DNA of 34,616 nucleotides from Undibacterium umbellatum (GTDB lineage: Bacteria; Pseudomonadota; Gammaproteobacteria; Burkholderiales; Burkholderiaceae_D): the NCBI RefSeq assembly GCF_014284125.1, contig NZ_JACOFX010000031.1, positions 1 through 34,616 on the forward strand, written 5' to 3'. Shown piece by piece: positions 31,301-34,212 of the stretch. A model generated the notes under the pieces. It did no database searches and was not told the DNA's origin. It saw nothing but the letters and a program-made list of their open reading frames with translations. Numbering within the stretch: the stretch's first letter is position 1; each line of letters starts with the position of its first letter. Position numbers and translations under genes: made by a program.

Positions 31301-33700
31301 GATTGGCGCGCAGCAGAACGGACGAAAGAAGATGCACGCCTTGCGTTTGAGGCGCAGGATGAAACCAGACGTTTGAGTCAGCGTGGGCCTTTGGGTAGTG
31401 GGGGGGTGTCGGTTGAGGACATGGTCTCTCAGGATTACGCAAATTCGAGCCGCACAGGTTTTGGAGCATGGAATACAAGTGGCAATTATATTTCGGATGG
31501 CACAGTAATAAAGACAAGTATCAATTTGGGAGAGAGCAGCTCAAATAACGATCCATCTATTATGCAGAAAGCGTGGGGTGCTTGGGAGCAAGATCAACAA
31601 GCAAAAGGTTTGGAGGCAGATCCGGATAAATTCATGATTGCCGCAAACGCTTGGAACCGAAAGCAACAAGCTTCTGCTGGCAATGAATACGATGAAAATA
31701 GCACTCGATTTGCCGCAGCAAGAATGTTGGCTGCCCAAGGTATAGATGAGGACGGTCTGATTGATATTGGCCTTAAAACTGCTATTTCTGGAGGCGTTGG
31801 GAGCGAGAACGAAAAATTAACATTAGCAAAAGGTGGGAGGAACCCAGCCGCAGGAAGGGCGAAGGTTTGGGAAAATAGCAATGGTGATCCCGTTTATGCG
31901 AGTGGTACCGGTACAGCTGACTATAAAACTTGGCGGGAAGCCAAAGAGGGTGAAAATCCTTATTGGAACGAAAGTATAGCGCCTGCTGGTTGGACAAATA
32001 AACAAGCGATGGTAGATGGTAATAACGAGATGTTTTGGGCCTTTGAAACGCCTACAGGAGTCAAATACGCTCAACATCTCCCGCCGACTAGTGGAAATGC
32101 TGCTGGAACAGAAAGCGGTAACGGTGGAGGTGAAATACAGAGCAACAGTACCAACGATAAAACGGACGTTGGGGTGGAGAAGCCGAATCCAGAAAGCGGC
32201 AATGGTACCGATGGCAAAGTAAAAGGCCCTGTTAAAAATCCGCAGTCTGGCGAAAACAATGGCGAGGCAAGTCGTACAGGGTCATTCGGTAATGGCAGTA
32301 ACCCTAATGGTGAAATCGGGATTCTTGGTAAAGTAAAGCGTGATGGTATTGTTGTGCCTGATTACGAGGCAATGGCCAAAAGCGAAACTGAAAATTTGGC
32401 GAAGCGTTACCCTGCTCCTGTTGAGCAAAAATCAGAACAACCTCAGACGCCTGAAATCATCTATCTGCCAAATCGTACTGAGCAGGAACGCGACTATGAT
32501 AGTAAGTTTCAGCAGCATCAATTCGACAGATTCAAAGAGATGGGTCAAGCATGGAAATCAGGCGGGACTTTATCGGAAAAAGTAGGTCGGACTTGGAACG
32601 CGAGTGAATATGTTGCGCCGCAGCTATTGATTGAAAGGGGTCTTCCTAAGCGAAACATTCGGGCTGAGATTCTAGAAAATATGTTGCAGGGGCCAATTCC
32701 AGCGATCGCAGCGGGCATCCCAATGATCTTTGGAAGATCGGATGAAGATATCCTCCATGCTAGTAAGATTGGTTTAGCACTGGATGGCTTAGCTAATTCA
32801 GGAGCCGCAATGAAACAACCAATGCAATTTACTGGGGCGAAAAAACCGTTTGAAATTGAGCCGTTGTCCAGACAACAGAATCAAACTACTTTAAATGTTA
32901 AGACGGTTAATCAGAAAGTTTTACTCGTACCCCTTGGGCAGGGCGATGCTGCAGGGCAAGCGCAAAATATTAGTGTAGGAAAAAGTGCTGCTGCAGGTGG
33001 AATTAGTTTGAAAACACGTGTAGACCCGCTCAGAGGACTGAGGGCGGAAAATCAATCTGAGTTTAACAGACTGACGAATTTAAATGGACGAGGTGATTAT
33101 GCTCAAAAACCAATTGCTGATTACAATAATAGTATTCAGTCGACTAAGCCATATAGATTAGGAAACACGGCTGGTAACATTGGAAAGTCAAAAATTCAGC
33201 TTGCGTTTGATAAGGCGTTTAAGACACCTGGTGAAAGAGGCGAATTTGATCAGAAAATTGCAGATGCTCTTGCTGGGCGTACTAAAACCGGGAAAATTCT
33301 AACCGGGAGGTCATTGGAAGATACGCAACTTGAAGGAAAGGTCGCCTTGGCATTGAGAGATAAATTAATTGGTTTTTCAGTGATAACGCCAAATAAGAAG
33401 GTTCCATTTCAAGAAAATTTTATGAAAAAACCCGAGCATGAGTTTGCGCAGTTAGATATTGAAACGCGAGTAGCTTTCATAGAAATCACGAATGGTAAAA
33501 CACCTAAAAACGATCAAATTAAGGATAAATACTTGAATCCATTTGTTAACCCTGACAATAAACCAGTTATATTATTCGCTCCAAATTATCGACAAGGAAA
33601 AGTGAAAAGTGCAATGGACTCTGGAGCCAGTGCCTTTTTTAGAGATATTGACTCACTACAAAAACATTTACAGCAATTAGAGCAAAAAACAGGAAAGTAA
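7355..33700 (+). CDS. Giant YD/RHS-repeat polymorphic toxin with LysM domain and C-terminal nuclease-like tip (8,781 aa)
   Basis: One uninterrupted frame of about 0.9 MDa (estimate), starting at an ATG with AGGA 7 nt upstream. There is no signal peptide, transmembrane N-terminus or PAAR domain. Residues about 36-75 (ENIYVNAANGNLMIQ...LDLSILRTYNSQG) form the RHS-type N-terminal cap. Residues ~80-1595 are irregular YD repeats with longer inserts. Residues ~1596-4711 are regular alternating 21-aa units of the types YDAxNRLxSETDALGxVT and YDAVGNRxKxTDANGHAT; 4712-6370 are diverse YD repeats; ~6370-6970 is a non-YD insert; ~6970-7615 is YD again. LysM lies at ~7620-7669, an Ala/Gly-rich hydrophobic region at ~7706-7950, a low-complexity linker to ~8590 and a toxin-like tip at ~8591-8781. 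YD repeats in RHS/Tc proteins form a beta-shell around the toxin; ordinary family members are roughly 1,500-2,500 aa. The canonical RHS cleavage motif (DPxGLxGG type) is absent. It is followed by a likely immunity gene. Confidence 0.93.
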   Translation: MTAIVTGSGLGLQNSSMNTLGNRGASGNARAGTNNENIYVNAANGNLMIQRQDEFYVSRGLDLSILRTYNSQGKLNDGDNGDNWHIGVYKSVALLSGTINTAGSTVIRTEGDGSKAIYTYDISKQSYVSTAGEGAYDKLTYKTADSTWEWRDGATQQTEAYNALGLIVSSSDVDGAKTTYTYNSDKLITSVTDASGDTINLTYAGKNLVRLADSYNQSVTSYTYDNLNRLASVSFNLGTTTNGVANKYETTYTYDGDSLRIASVGQTDGSTQTFTYIQVGEQFKISTMTDGQGNLTQFIYDTAAGRTDLIDPMGYLTSYFYDVDGQLTKIQSPAVNGVRYETRYVYDEKGNITQTIDGNGNVSTMTYDANGNQVEQKDALGNSIKRIFSSTNRLLAETANTSNGDLTLVATRYVYDVKDHVRFIISPEGRVTEYRNDSQGNATAKIVYNGAALDVSTLNLESVLSEASMVSWVAAQDKTQTTLIQYLNSDYRGGFQTIISHEGTDSNGNPISGGFSEDLVYDPKGHLIRTNLNSFTYDALGRMLSSKKFGIITLYQYDDARHTITTKLASGLASSNVYDAAGNLISVIQSNPVTSTVLAQAKNFFDADGRLTTRQDERGVRTHYFYDAMGRQIAEVNGFGGMTENVYDALGNLTRSVRYATLVNTTLLLNTDGTPAHPALDTLRPISSNEDRIIRKIYNQKNQEIYSIDELGYVTQQMFDSHAQLISKTIYANAINTSVLPAQLTAADLQLVTSADDRLSRYFYNKDGKQTAVLDAEGYLTRNIYDAAGRISKTVKFATATDVALRATATLPQLAPGASSADIQIRFFYNGMDKLTGQLDGENYLTEYQYSYYGGLAKTTRYANKAINVDTATKLEQLRPQTHSQDKVINYGAFADNFVHTESGSGTLTGVKRYVRDEMGRIVKTEDVGDSGNMAVRYDLLGRKIADVYGLGAVSITSNGNVSGYSAQDDAVWKKYQTTYEYDDNGLMVRSRSATTGATTLYFYDDAGRLTHTINSVGDIQAIRYNSFGEVIETKQFAKHINLDGLAGGKNTALLAKLADANDPLHDSLKQTEYNLRGQIKNAFDATGNTTSREYNAFSELVKETSLTRSTMLQEVMAYQYDHRGLKLAEILGAGNTASVKRTQYDAFGRVIAVTDGNGKTATNQYDLKGRLIVTTNGDGAQQSMTYDAFDRKLQIKDALGRATTYVYNDSDSTLIVTTPEGIVSTTRFVADGYANKKVASIIDSSGSIESNSYNDDGSIYVESRPSSNISTTYFYDNAGRVKQTNDASGRVTLFTYDTENRVLSKVFDPTGLNLKTTYSYENNGRAVVMTDPAGTVTRTEYDLNGQLARVIVDPEGLKLQTDYTHDAKGRELTVAHSQGGIVASTVRYVYNDKGQRIQEIKDPDGLALVTAYDYDGVGNKIHVTDGNGHVTTFAYDAENRLLSTTDALGHVSSNVYDAAGNKVSSTDALGNTTKYKYDKNNRLLEQTSPLGVVISYTYDGANNRITATDGNGRVTKYTYNIAHQVKTETDALGRVHTNWWNSNGILHSETLWDGSSINHSRDNAQRLTQDQTPVGIFDYTYDGMGRVLTATKPGNLISRWAYDKAGRLVKETDPEGNATSYTYDALGNRLTATDARGNTKSFRYDGANRLVKETDALGNATSYTYDAEGNRTGVTFANGGKFVFAYDADNQLVKMTDALGNITSYTYDNNHNRTSITDGLGNVQRFQFDAGNRLISETDALGKTKSYVYDNNGNRASLTDENGNVTLYEYDKVNRLTKETNAVGQVKLLTYDVMGNIASTTENGVVTQKSYAYAFSGKVYQSTDNTTGLDGDIEYSYDYYTKEIIGVTNKRRLAQTQYTYDKNGRVLTEKTGAYVALTKTYAYDANGNLVKSTDKAGRATTYTYDALNRLTKQTDPMGFSKTYTYDAMGNRSSITDENGHTTSFGYDLNSQLISQTDALGQVTHYSYDAAGNRVAMTDALGQTTQYAYDANHRLATKTDAIGNKTSYTYDNVGNLIETKDAKGYTQKTAYDAGNRVISKTDALGGIETYTYDTVGNLATVTDANGHTTTFAYDAAHRLTSKTDALGKVTTYRESYYDRDQEKITVTDANGNIVNDIYTTDGQHLMHGNASAWVYNVFDNAGNLISSTDENSKVTNYVYDDKNRLLSKKDALGNKIRYEYDGVGNLTKLTDANGKATTYVYDANNQLISTTDALGNVQSQTYNAVGKLGSKTDGNGNKTSYFYDADNRLNKIVDAMGVAETYTYDSVGNRTAVTDRNGHTTNYEYDGKHQLSKLTSALGFSESYVYDKVGNLTAVTNKNGFTTRYEYDANNRIIKKTDALGFTTSYTYDNVGNLLTEINTNGVVITSNTYDDHNRLIKTVDALGKSTRYTYDNVGNRLSMTDGNAGVTSYTYDAVNQLTAVRDALYQTTGYTYDAAGNRTTITDKNGNATTYTYDALNRIATATDALGKVTSYTYDAAGNRTKLTDANGHASSYTYDADNRLSSIKDALGQITTYEYDGVGNRSKLIDGNGHASTYTYDADNRLVSEKDALGHITSYEYDGVGNRSKVVDANGHATSYTYDALNRVTGQTDALGNITKIEYDAFGNRSKITDANLHSSSYTYDLNNRLLTETDALGNLISYTYDAMGNRLSKTDAKGNISTYTYDKLNRLLSITDALSKVTSYTYDAVGNRLSSTDANGVLTKYAYDLVNRLVSETDIYNKVISYVYDAVGNRSKVTDKNGRETLYTYDADDQLISVKDANGNVTGYAYDAVGKLSKLTDANGHVTVYTYDAANRLVNEKDPLGQITSYEYDAVGKRTKVTDRNGHVTTYVYDADNRLISEKDPLGIITAYAYDAVGNRSKVTDKNGHATSYGYDANNRLSSETDALGNVTSLSYDANGNRSTLTDAKGNVTSFAYDKLNRLTSQTDALGNVTSHTYDAVGNRLKTTDANAHVNSATYDKLNRLVTLTDALGNITSYTYDAVGNRISSTNARLAVTTYTYDAANRLIAETDALGKISRVDYDAAGNRSKVTDANGNATSYTYDANDRLVNEKDALGNITSYAYDAEGNRTKRTDANGHVTTYTYDADDRLVSEKDPLGHITAYEYDAVGKRTKVTDANGYATQYAYDANNRVISQTDALGNISRIEYDALGNRSKVTDANGHATSYSYDAESRLLTETDALGNVTSYAYDAVGNLSKRTDANLHATSYTYDANDRLITETDALGKVTSYTYDAVGNRITSTDRNKRVTTFAYDLLNRLISETDGTGAITSYVYDNIGKRTKVTDGNGHATSYVYDAAYRLTSQTDALGKVTTYTYDAVGNRTKLTDANLHSTTYVYDADDRLISETDAVGNVTQYAYDAVGKLIKRTDANGHATSLVYDAIYRLTTKTDPLGLVTAFAYDAVGNRTKLTDANGHATSYSYDADNRLVSEKDALGNVTAYEYDAVGNRSKVIDANKHVTSFAYDAEDRLISQTDALGKVTTYDYDAGGNRIKMTDANDHVTSYTYDGVNRLASVTDPLRNTTYLSYDGIGLLISRNEGIGHVTGFSYDAVNRLIKQTDGLGNFSTFDYDAVGNRIKMTDANKNATTYAYDDANRLTSQTDALGKVTSYVLDGVGNRIKLFDANEHASSFEYDADDRLISETDALGHTTSYAYDGVGKLVKRTDANGHTTSYVYDAVNRLLSETDPMGFVTSYVYDPVGKLTKRTDANGHETSYTYDANNRLVAEKDPSGNLTSYELDAVGNRIKVTDANKHVTSLAYDADDRLITQTDALGNVTSFAYDEVGNRIKVTDANGHAVKFAFDKANRLISKTDGLGAITSYDYDKQGNLISLTDAKGAVTTYGYDAVNQLISQKDALGKITTFEYDAVGKRNKMTDANGNVTSYTYDADNRLISEKDALGKVTTYAYDAVDNRIKTTDALGHATTYTYDADDRLISEKDPLGYVTSYGYDAVGNRTKLTDAHDRVTSFAYDANDRLISQTNALGEITSIGYDAVGNRIKLTDANAHATSYAYDAANRLVTETDALGNITTYGYDAAGNRITATDPRGNVTTFGYDADNQLISEQDALGKITSYAYDAVGNRTKVTDRNQKATSYAYDLLNRLITVTNALAEVTTHEYDNVGNRIKTKDANGNTTSFAYDAKNRQISQTDALGNISKVEYDAVGNRTKFTDANGKATTYTYDADDQLISEKDPLDNVTSYVYNKVGKLTGRTDALGHATTYTYDAIYRLTSEKDPLGESTSYAYDAVGNRTKVTDRNGNATTYTYDAVNRLIAEKNALAKTTTHVYDAAGNRTKTTDANGHATTWAYDADNRVISETDALGKITSIDYDAVGNRTKLTDANLHATTYAYDALNRLAKETDALGNFITYDYDKVGNRSKITDKNGHENTFIYDNANRLTGQTDGAGQLTSHAYDAVGNRIKTTDANKNSTSFDYDANNRLITQTNALGQVTSIVYDAVGNRSKVTDANGHATSYAYDADDRLISQTDALGKVSTYVLDAEGNRTKFTDANGHATSYTYDAVYRLTKQTDALGQVTAYDYDAVGNRSKVTDANGHVTSYLYDAVDRLASRTDAMGKTASFTYDAAGNRIAAKDENGNTVSYAYDLVDRLISQTDALGYVTAFEYDAVGNRSKLTDQNGNVTKYAYDSNDRLIKQTDALSGVTQHVYDAVGNRIRFVDANQHTSYFQYDAINQLVASVDAEGFVISRGYDQVGNLVSQTHFANKFAVANWDGKTAISVTGNAALDQSEGYVYDAVNRQIQRTDGESHISRQSYDAVGNVLTSTDANGHTTTMVYDAINRMTTQTNAIGAVNKFDYDAVGNRTKLTDALGNATSFIYDANDRLSSSTAANGIITAFTYDGIGSMTSRTEASGTSQASTTTWTFNAANQKVKETNALGGVTTYLNDKAGNLVKLTDAIGNSTSYDYDAKNRLVKQTDSLGFATVLTYDAKNNLLTKTDARNGMETLSYDANDRLISDTDRNGHATTHAYDQSGNEVRQSRGGFTVEYRYNRAGQRTGLTDGNGYATNYVLDAAGNVLQSSQQIDKNGKYATTTYTYDDINRRASEKTAEGYLTTFAYDLVNNLTSKTGHTSTSAGGAGDVAFTQSYRYDNVYRMTGMTDINGAVNSYGYDNLGNRNSVTQFIGTPQERQSSSSYDLLSRKVSDTDVLGKVTSYQFDAVDNLLVVTDGDRVTTNVFDAVHNLVKSTNPLGHISLYEYDANGNKIRQTVAAGLVEEQKFIYSYDAENQLVLSTNLTIGNRKTAIAYDALGNRISIAEVNGSTVSEQTFHYDANHNVDSSTDNARVKTTYAYDGAGNLISSTEAKGVAGKERTTNYRYNLDKQLVGITDPMGFITSFVVDGRGNRLQIRDAEGHLTQQVFDVSNNLLSTQTETGKLYSNSYDIAGNLSSNTTAKTDGTDARTTSYAYDKKDRVTTTVNGEGYQTAITYDLFDNKLTVTSGAYAAAPAGPASSSALSSDADKAALAKVSTRSAAYDKLNRLVSSTDGEGNITTYGYDARGNRTSVTEASNTRPATTSYTYDGADRVIKVVSPQGAETIYTYGEQHTTKPASELRKNRNGPAVTTTYDYDANGRLVQESIAGVSLIKHEFDVLGNEVSTTNGTQTIKHEYDADGREVASIDNAGKRTEYTYDKNGNRQSVKDARGNTSYFWYDADKRMVASLDAEGYLSSYHYDSADNRTSMTQYANRYSGSVNVSQLPQAVQQAMDRSTSIEYDKNNQVIAQTTADHVRSEFIIDGAGNRVLDKNFVETAVKRNTSYTYDNNGRLLSKTTADGVTTQFAYDGAGRVITEQLSKSGEVTRSTLYSYDLDGHRVSTTLDPSGLAITQTQTVDDLGNVIESRDGEGRLNTRQYDAMGRLKEVKDASGTFLQSFSYDINGNITNEYGKDGHKTYTYDANNQRTSVTYASVAKFELDSGYSTTNGLTTMQYDAVGNVIQITNAAGFKTTNYYDRDNRLIAQLDTDNVLHEYDYDAFGDKVAERMYMTRLDKAAQDPAARPVAPAGEVRVYGFEFDQMGRQVRKVYPQVVITHLGNSNTANPSGSKNLERPEETARYDAAGNVIESVAVNGSHTYGYYDAAGRLTAQVDALGYLTRFEYDKSGNLLQKRMYTAAIDLSKLDSTKVPVAVGGKVATTNYVYDAANRLVEQRTPAVLLMDQNSHAETTDVTITRYRYDKSGNLVQKTIAAGSSVEQAEYNYYDSRNRRIASVSTGRALSLYSYDDQGHLQAKLSYVTAVPGSVDLGSVTANPAALLQLVAGNPGDKATRYTYDARGQVTSEAEATSQASASVKDADSFNIVFTTAYTKNYQYDALGNRTLLDDNGRITRSQYDAANRVTHIVGPDGTGSRQAYDAAGNVTHSVTGERASDAIAATNVRASLSDSLSTTLNISYRLSDLRIPSYVVWDSVSHATLDGYTNKSELTVNGNSQDGYSNVPRPAYNSTTYYRVVTQDKAGNLAYSEEVKLEMPPEVQDVKASVDQYGQVHVKARFGPGLTSPAVIYGPKGATNASVPMSAVGDGYYEGILPAGFDPNTLAFRLGWQNASGIAFASTEQNFEAPAKRQGSINTLSEVSTTKGLLLKLDSQMQPLEATNISLLTAKWRIYKKGVNNEPFASTGNTLDNGQYKLVLGDTKAMYAGIEYEILVEGVDKDGKEVIVDHIIYKMTGNTANTTVYNTVAWSAPPDGDSQVIVVKGQPVPSERIKGKAPVANDPGNPGVDDRVIAHLPLAVNSSAVGIYYSNRNEDQNQTGISSNKWMEWVPNFVNGEDNGYWVHKGYDLDLFSILPASDRNRVATDMHFSWNDAATGDGLSFANDIIMEPYGSGFKGEIKHIPLPAKAIHYKVWYRDAQGHEVIVDWHKANTNLTSNHEAYSETVLATETGAAITGLVMNNGRFNGGRLNVRPAAEFMDTMVVATSATGQPSGKKDIVAGVAGYYRDNRYNAMNALIGSSSDDHVWRNFGVDAEGHAIQTDVTITEGGNAVSTSYAHYDALGRQDASYSDSFTATTNTNGVLSQSSQRTVNRQTYDYAGNVNSSTDAAGNVRTATYDEAGRLASQTDALGHTKSFHYDAQNRLVATTDENGHTSYRHYDLSGQVDKVTDATGLIQQYQHDAFGRTIYAIDGNINYTNLRYDQRDGLLQQGKTEFELDAWGQRIAQHDTGDASNTSGHRRQTTYDEYGRVTSVTEWKRSVEQAQPQAVTTYRSYDTYGNLIAEVDGNGKGTTYQYDGFGRMTRRVDQAGHATVYTYDEQGRQVKQTGTEGQNIQKTYDQAGHLIQVADSATGTQTDYAYDIKGQRVQEKVRSQRDAQGQAHDRDVRNEYDELGRLTRFNDVLNGVTQSMQYDAVGNRTRVTGSGGGVSVDHISVYDAADRIASTVTADGQVSLTYDAAGNRKTSSLGGVTTTYSYDAYNRVTNASSTDGSSQQWEYDSAGNVTLYAELKGGMISKTTRSRYDQSGQLMWSRTDNDPGTQKASMQETANRYDNAGHLIANSLHMIDDKVNKTFQYLHDIDATGQENRVRAFGDANGNSALVYNQNHQLVTVNQGKGDGKDREEISNYIYNADNQILSKIHDDGKHGTERMEYHYTNGNIQAQTGVDAEGKNQSKIDTGNYAFFQMLDDSHPGGVSRYTIRGGDTLQGIASAVYGTSSLWYLIADANGLTAESALIEGNVITIPNTAQTGRVDSERFKVYNASEIEGSKLPNLAAPGPGACATITQIIMIVVAVVVTVYTAGILSGASGAFMQTMAAGSSVLTGGAVGGGVAASVAGSAGLTAVTTAGSLGAILTTAGTAFVAGAAGSIASQAVGKVINPDMEWSWKQVGLAGLGAGITAGIGGFLGPVSSALSPLERAASIAGRAMAGNAITQKIAVAAGWQKEFDWKGVTATGIGSLAGSAANSAMGDKLFNGAFGEWGGKLARATVSSMASSVAASAYQNGRVDLKQIAISSFASSLANGIVETGMDDLRKKEEAQQKELHSKPDEFKLKPDIFSDWRAAERTKEDARLAFEAQDETRRLSQRGPLGSGGVSVEDMVSQDYANSSRTGFGAWNTSGNYISDGTVIKTSINLGESSSNNDPSIMQKAWGAWEQDQQAKGLEADPDKFMIAANAWNRKQQASAGNEYDENSTRFAAARMLAAQGIDEDGLIDIGLKTAISGGVGSENEKLTLAKGGRNPAAGRAKVWENSNGDPVYASGTGTADYKTWREAKEGENPYWNESIAPAGWTNKQAMVDGNNEMFWAFETPTGVKYAQHLPPTSGNAAGTESGNGGGEIQSNSTNDKTDVGVEKPNPESGNGTDGKVKGPVKNPQSGENNGEASRTGSFGNGSNPNGEIGILGKVKRDGIVVPDYEAMAKSETENLAKRYPAPVEQKSEQPQTPEIIYLPNRTEQERDYDSKFQQHQFDRFKEMGQAWKSGGTLSEKVGRTWNASEYVAPQLLIERGLPKRNIRAEILENMLQGPIPAIAAGIPMIFGRSDEDILHASKIGLALDGLANSGAAMKQPMQFTGAKKPFEIEPLSRQQNQTTLNVKTVNQKVLLVPLGQGDAAGQAQNISVGKSAAAGGISLKTRVDPLRGLRAENQSEFNRLTNLNGRGDYAQKPIADYNNSIQSTKPYRLGNTAGNIGKSKIQLAFDKAFKTPGERGEFDQKIADALAGRTKTGKILTGRSLEDTQLEGKVALALRDKLIGFSVITPNKKVPFQENFMKKPEHEFAQLDIETRVAFIEITNGKTPKNDQIKDKYLNPFVNPDNKPVILFAPNYRQGKVKSAMDSGASAFFRDIDSLQKHLQQLEQKTGK
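12140..14458 (+). repeat. First regular YD-repeat block, with two interruptions
   Basis: 21-aa YD units (63 bp) alternate as pairs but with breaks. One non-canonical stretch runs at about 12780-13030 (including DNTTGLDGDIEYSYDYY and TNKRRLAQTQ). Another lies at about 13630-13790 (YRESYYDRDQ...NGNASAWVYN type). A one-residue insertion occurs near 14430-14458 (TNGVVITSNT), after which the repeat register no longer shifts. Confidence 0.8.
17240..18702 (+). repeat. Higher-order duplication of 7 YD units (882 bp) inside the array
   Basis: A segment at about 17240-17820 recurs at about 18122-18702. Diagnostic variants recur in order at the same offset: ANRLTSQTDALGKVT-like, VGKL(I/V)KRTDANGH (17456 and 18338), TDP(L/M)G(L/F)VT, and DANKHVTS (17708 and 18590). 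The offset is exactly 882 bp = 7 x 126. Confidence 0.6.
19540..20404 (+). repeat. Higher-order duplication of 4 YD units (504 bp) inside the array
   Basis: About 19540-19900 recurs at about 20044-20404. Shared unusual variants are VTDRN (19598/20102), TNALA or KNALA followed by TTH (Asn codon at 19661/20165), GNRxKTxDANG, and DALGxIxxxxYDAVGNRTK. The offset is exactly 504 bp. A weaker third copy (AYDAVGNRIKTTDAN... TNALGQVTSIVYD) lies a further 378 bp on. Confidence 0.6.
26460..28290 (+). other. Non-YD insert domain(s) within the giant protein, about residues 6370-6980
   Basis: The YD pattern stops for about 600 residues and then resumes. The insert opens with a segment resembling a fibronectin-III-type beta-sandwich (SDLRIPSYVVWD... 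TTYYRVVTQDKAGNLAYS). It continues with further beta-rich sequence containing VKARFGPG, AKWRIYKKG, VGIYYSNRN, KWMEWVPNF, HFSWNDA and HYKVWYRDAQGHEVIVDW. The recurring aromatic W/Y-x-W/Y strands suggest carbohydrate- or surface-binding modules. The family is unknown to me, so the binding role is inference. Confidence 0.55.
30208..30363 (+). other. LysM domain within the giant protein, about residues 7619-7669
   Basis: The segment SRYTIRGGDTLQGIASAVYG... LWYLIADANGL... VITIPN matches the LysM peptidoglycan-binding fold: the YTIRxGDTLxxIA opening, a central W-x-x-I-A-x-A-N-G and the closing I-T-I-P. LysM binds N-acetylglucosamine-containing polymers. It lies between the last YD repeats and the hydrophobic region. 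Confidence 0.88.
30470..31205 (+). other. Ala/Gly-rich hydrophobic (pre-toxin) region of the giant protein
   Basis: Residues about 7706-7950. A strongly hydrophobic helix (ITQIIMIVVAVVVTVYTAG) is followed by Gly/Ala/Ser/Thr-rich hydrophobic sequence and then helical segments with EWSWKQVGLAGLGAGITAG and EFDWKGVTATGIGSLAG. Comparable hydrophobic, glycine-zipper-like segments precede toxin tips in many contact-dependent and RHS toxins and may help membrane passage. The role here is inference. Confidence 0.55.
33125..33697 (+). other. C-terminal toxin-like domain (candidate PD-(D/E)XK-type nuclease), about residues 8591-8781
   Basis: This tip follows a low-complexity Gly/Asn/Ser linker and is AT-rich compared with the array. 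Its core reads FAQLDIETRVAFIEITNGK, then QIKDKYLNP and PVILFAPNY. Asp8701 followed by Glu8710-Ile-Thr8712 in a beta-strand, a Gln-bearing helix (Gln8721) and a further strand resemble the restriction-endonuclease-like layout, with Thr where the usual Lys stands and Lys8715 nearby. A nuclease toxin is the best guess; the family is unconfirmed. Confidence 0.5.
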
Positions 33701-33705
33701 AAAAT

Positions 33706-34101
33706 ATGAGTATGGAATCAACTATTGTCACCTCTAAAAATCTAACTCAAGAAATATTTTTAGAGTATTTAAAAAAAGCTGGTGAAAAAATGGGTATAAA
33801 CGATCTAGAAAAAGACAGGTGCATTTATGATGATGTAAGTGGAGCATATTTGAAAATTCAATTATTAAGTGGTGATCTTATTTGTTTCGAACAAGACGAA
33901 TTGGAAGCATTCAAGAAACTCTTAGGTGCTGAGCCTGTTTCGTATATCGAGTTATCATACAATCATACTGAGAATTCGGTTCCTTTGGTCATGCAATTTA
34001 CAAGAGCTATAAATTCTTTTTTACCAGTTGTTTTAGATACCGGTTTTGATGATGTATTTTCTCCAGAACAAATTCCAACTCTTGGAGATTTAGCTTTTTA
34101 A
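33706..34101 (+). CDS. Probable cognate immunity protein, 131 aa
   Basis: The ATG at 33706 is 5 nt after the giant gene's stop, and AGGAA in the last codons of that gene serves as ribosome site, so the two are cotranscribed. A second ATG at 33712 is possible. The product has no signal peptide or membrane segment, is acidic (for example INDLEKDRCIYDD, FEQDELEAF, DTGFDDVFSPEQ) and has an alternating helix/strand pattern, as expected for a cytoplasmic protein that masks a basic nuclease tip. Position, size, charge and AT-rich codon use match those of polymorphic-toxin immunity genes. I do not recognise a named immunity family, so the function is inferred from context. Confidence 0.7.
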   Translation: MSMESTIVTSKNLTQEIFLEYLKKAGEKMGINDLEKDRCIYDDVSGAYLKIQLLSGDLICFEQDELEAFKKLLGAEPVSYIELSYNHTENSVPLVMQFTRAINSFLPVVLDTGFDDVFSPEQIPTLGDLAF

Positions 34102-34122
34102 TTGCTGCTTGCTGCTTGCTGC
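34102..34122 (+). repeat. Short tandem repeat TTGCTGC x3
   Basis: Three perfect copies of the heptamer TTGCTGC start at the base after the immunity-gene stop codon and are followed by degenerate TGCCTGTTGCC. No function is evident. Confidence 0.8.
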
Positions 34123-34136
34123 TGCCTGTTGCCCTG

Positions 34137-34208
34137 TTCAGTTAAACCAAATCCCTTCGCCAGATCAGCAATTTTTAAAAGACTGGCGAAGATTTTGGTT
34201 CAGTTGAA
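34137..34208. terminator. Long imperfect inverted repeat downstream of the toxin-immunity pair
   Basis: The left arm at 34137-34163 and right arm at 34183-34208 pair imperfectly. The innermost 8 bp (TTCGCCAG/CTGGCGAA) is perfect, and the outer part (TTCAGTTAAACCAAATC against GATTTTGGTTCAGTTGAA) has a few mismatches. The 19-nt loop is AT-rich. It lacks a clean T-run, so it may be a weak or bidirectional terminator, or the end of a small mobile element. Confidence 0.45.
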
Positions 34209-34212
34209 AGCA

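Noticed and set aside
34137..34208. tRNA-like fold
   Set aside because: It forms only one long imperfect hairpin; no cloverleaf arms or anticodon loop could be laid out.
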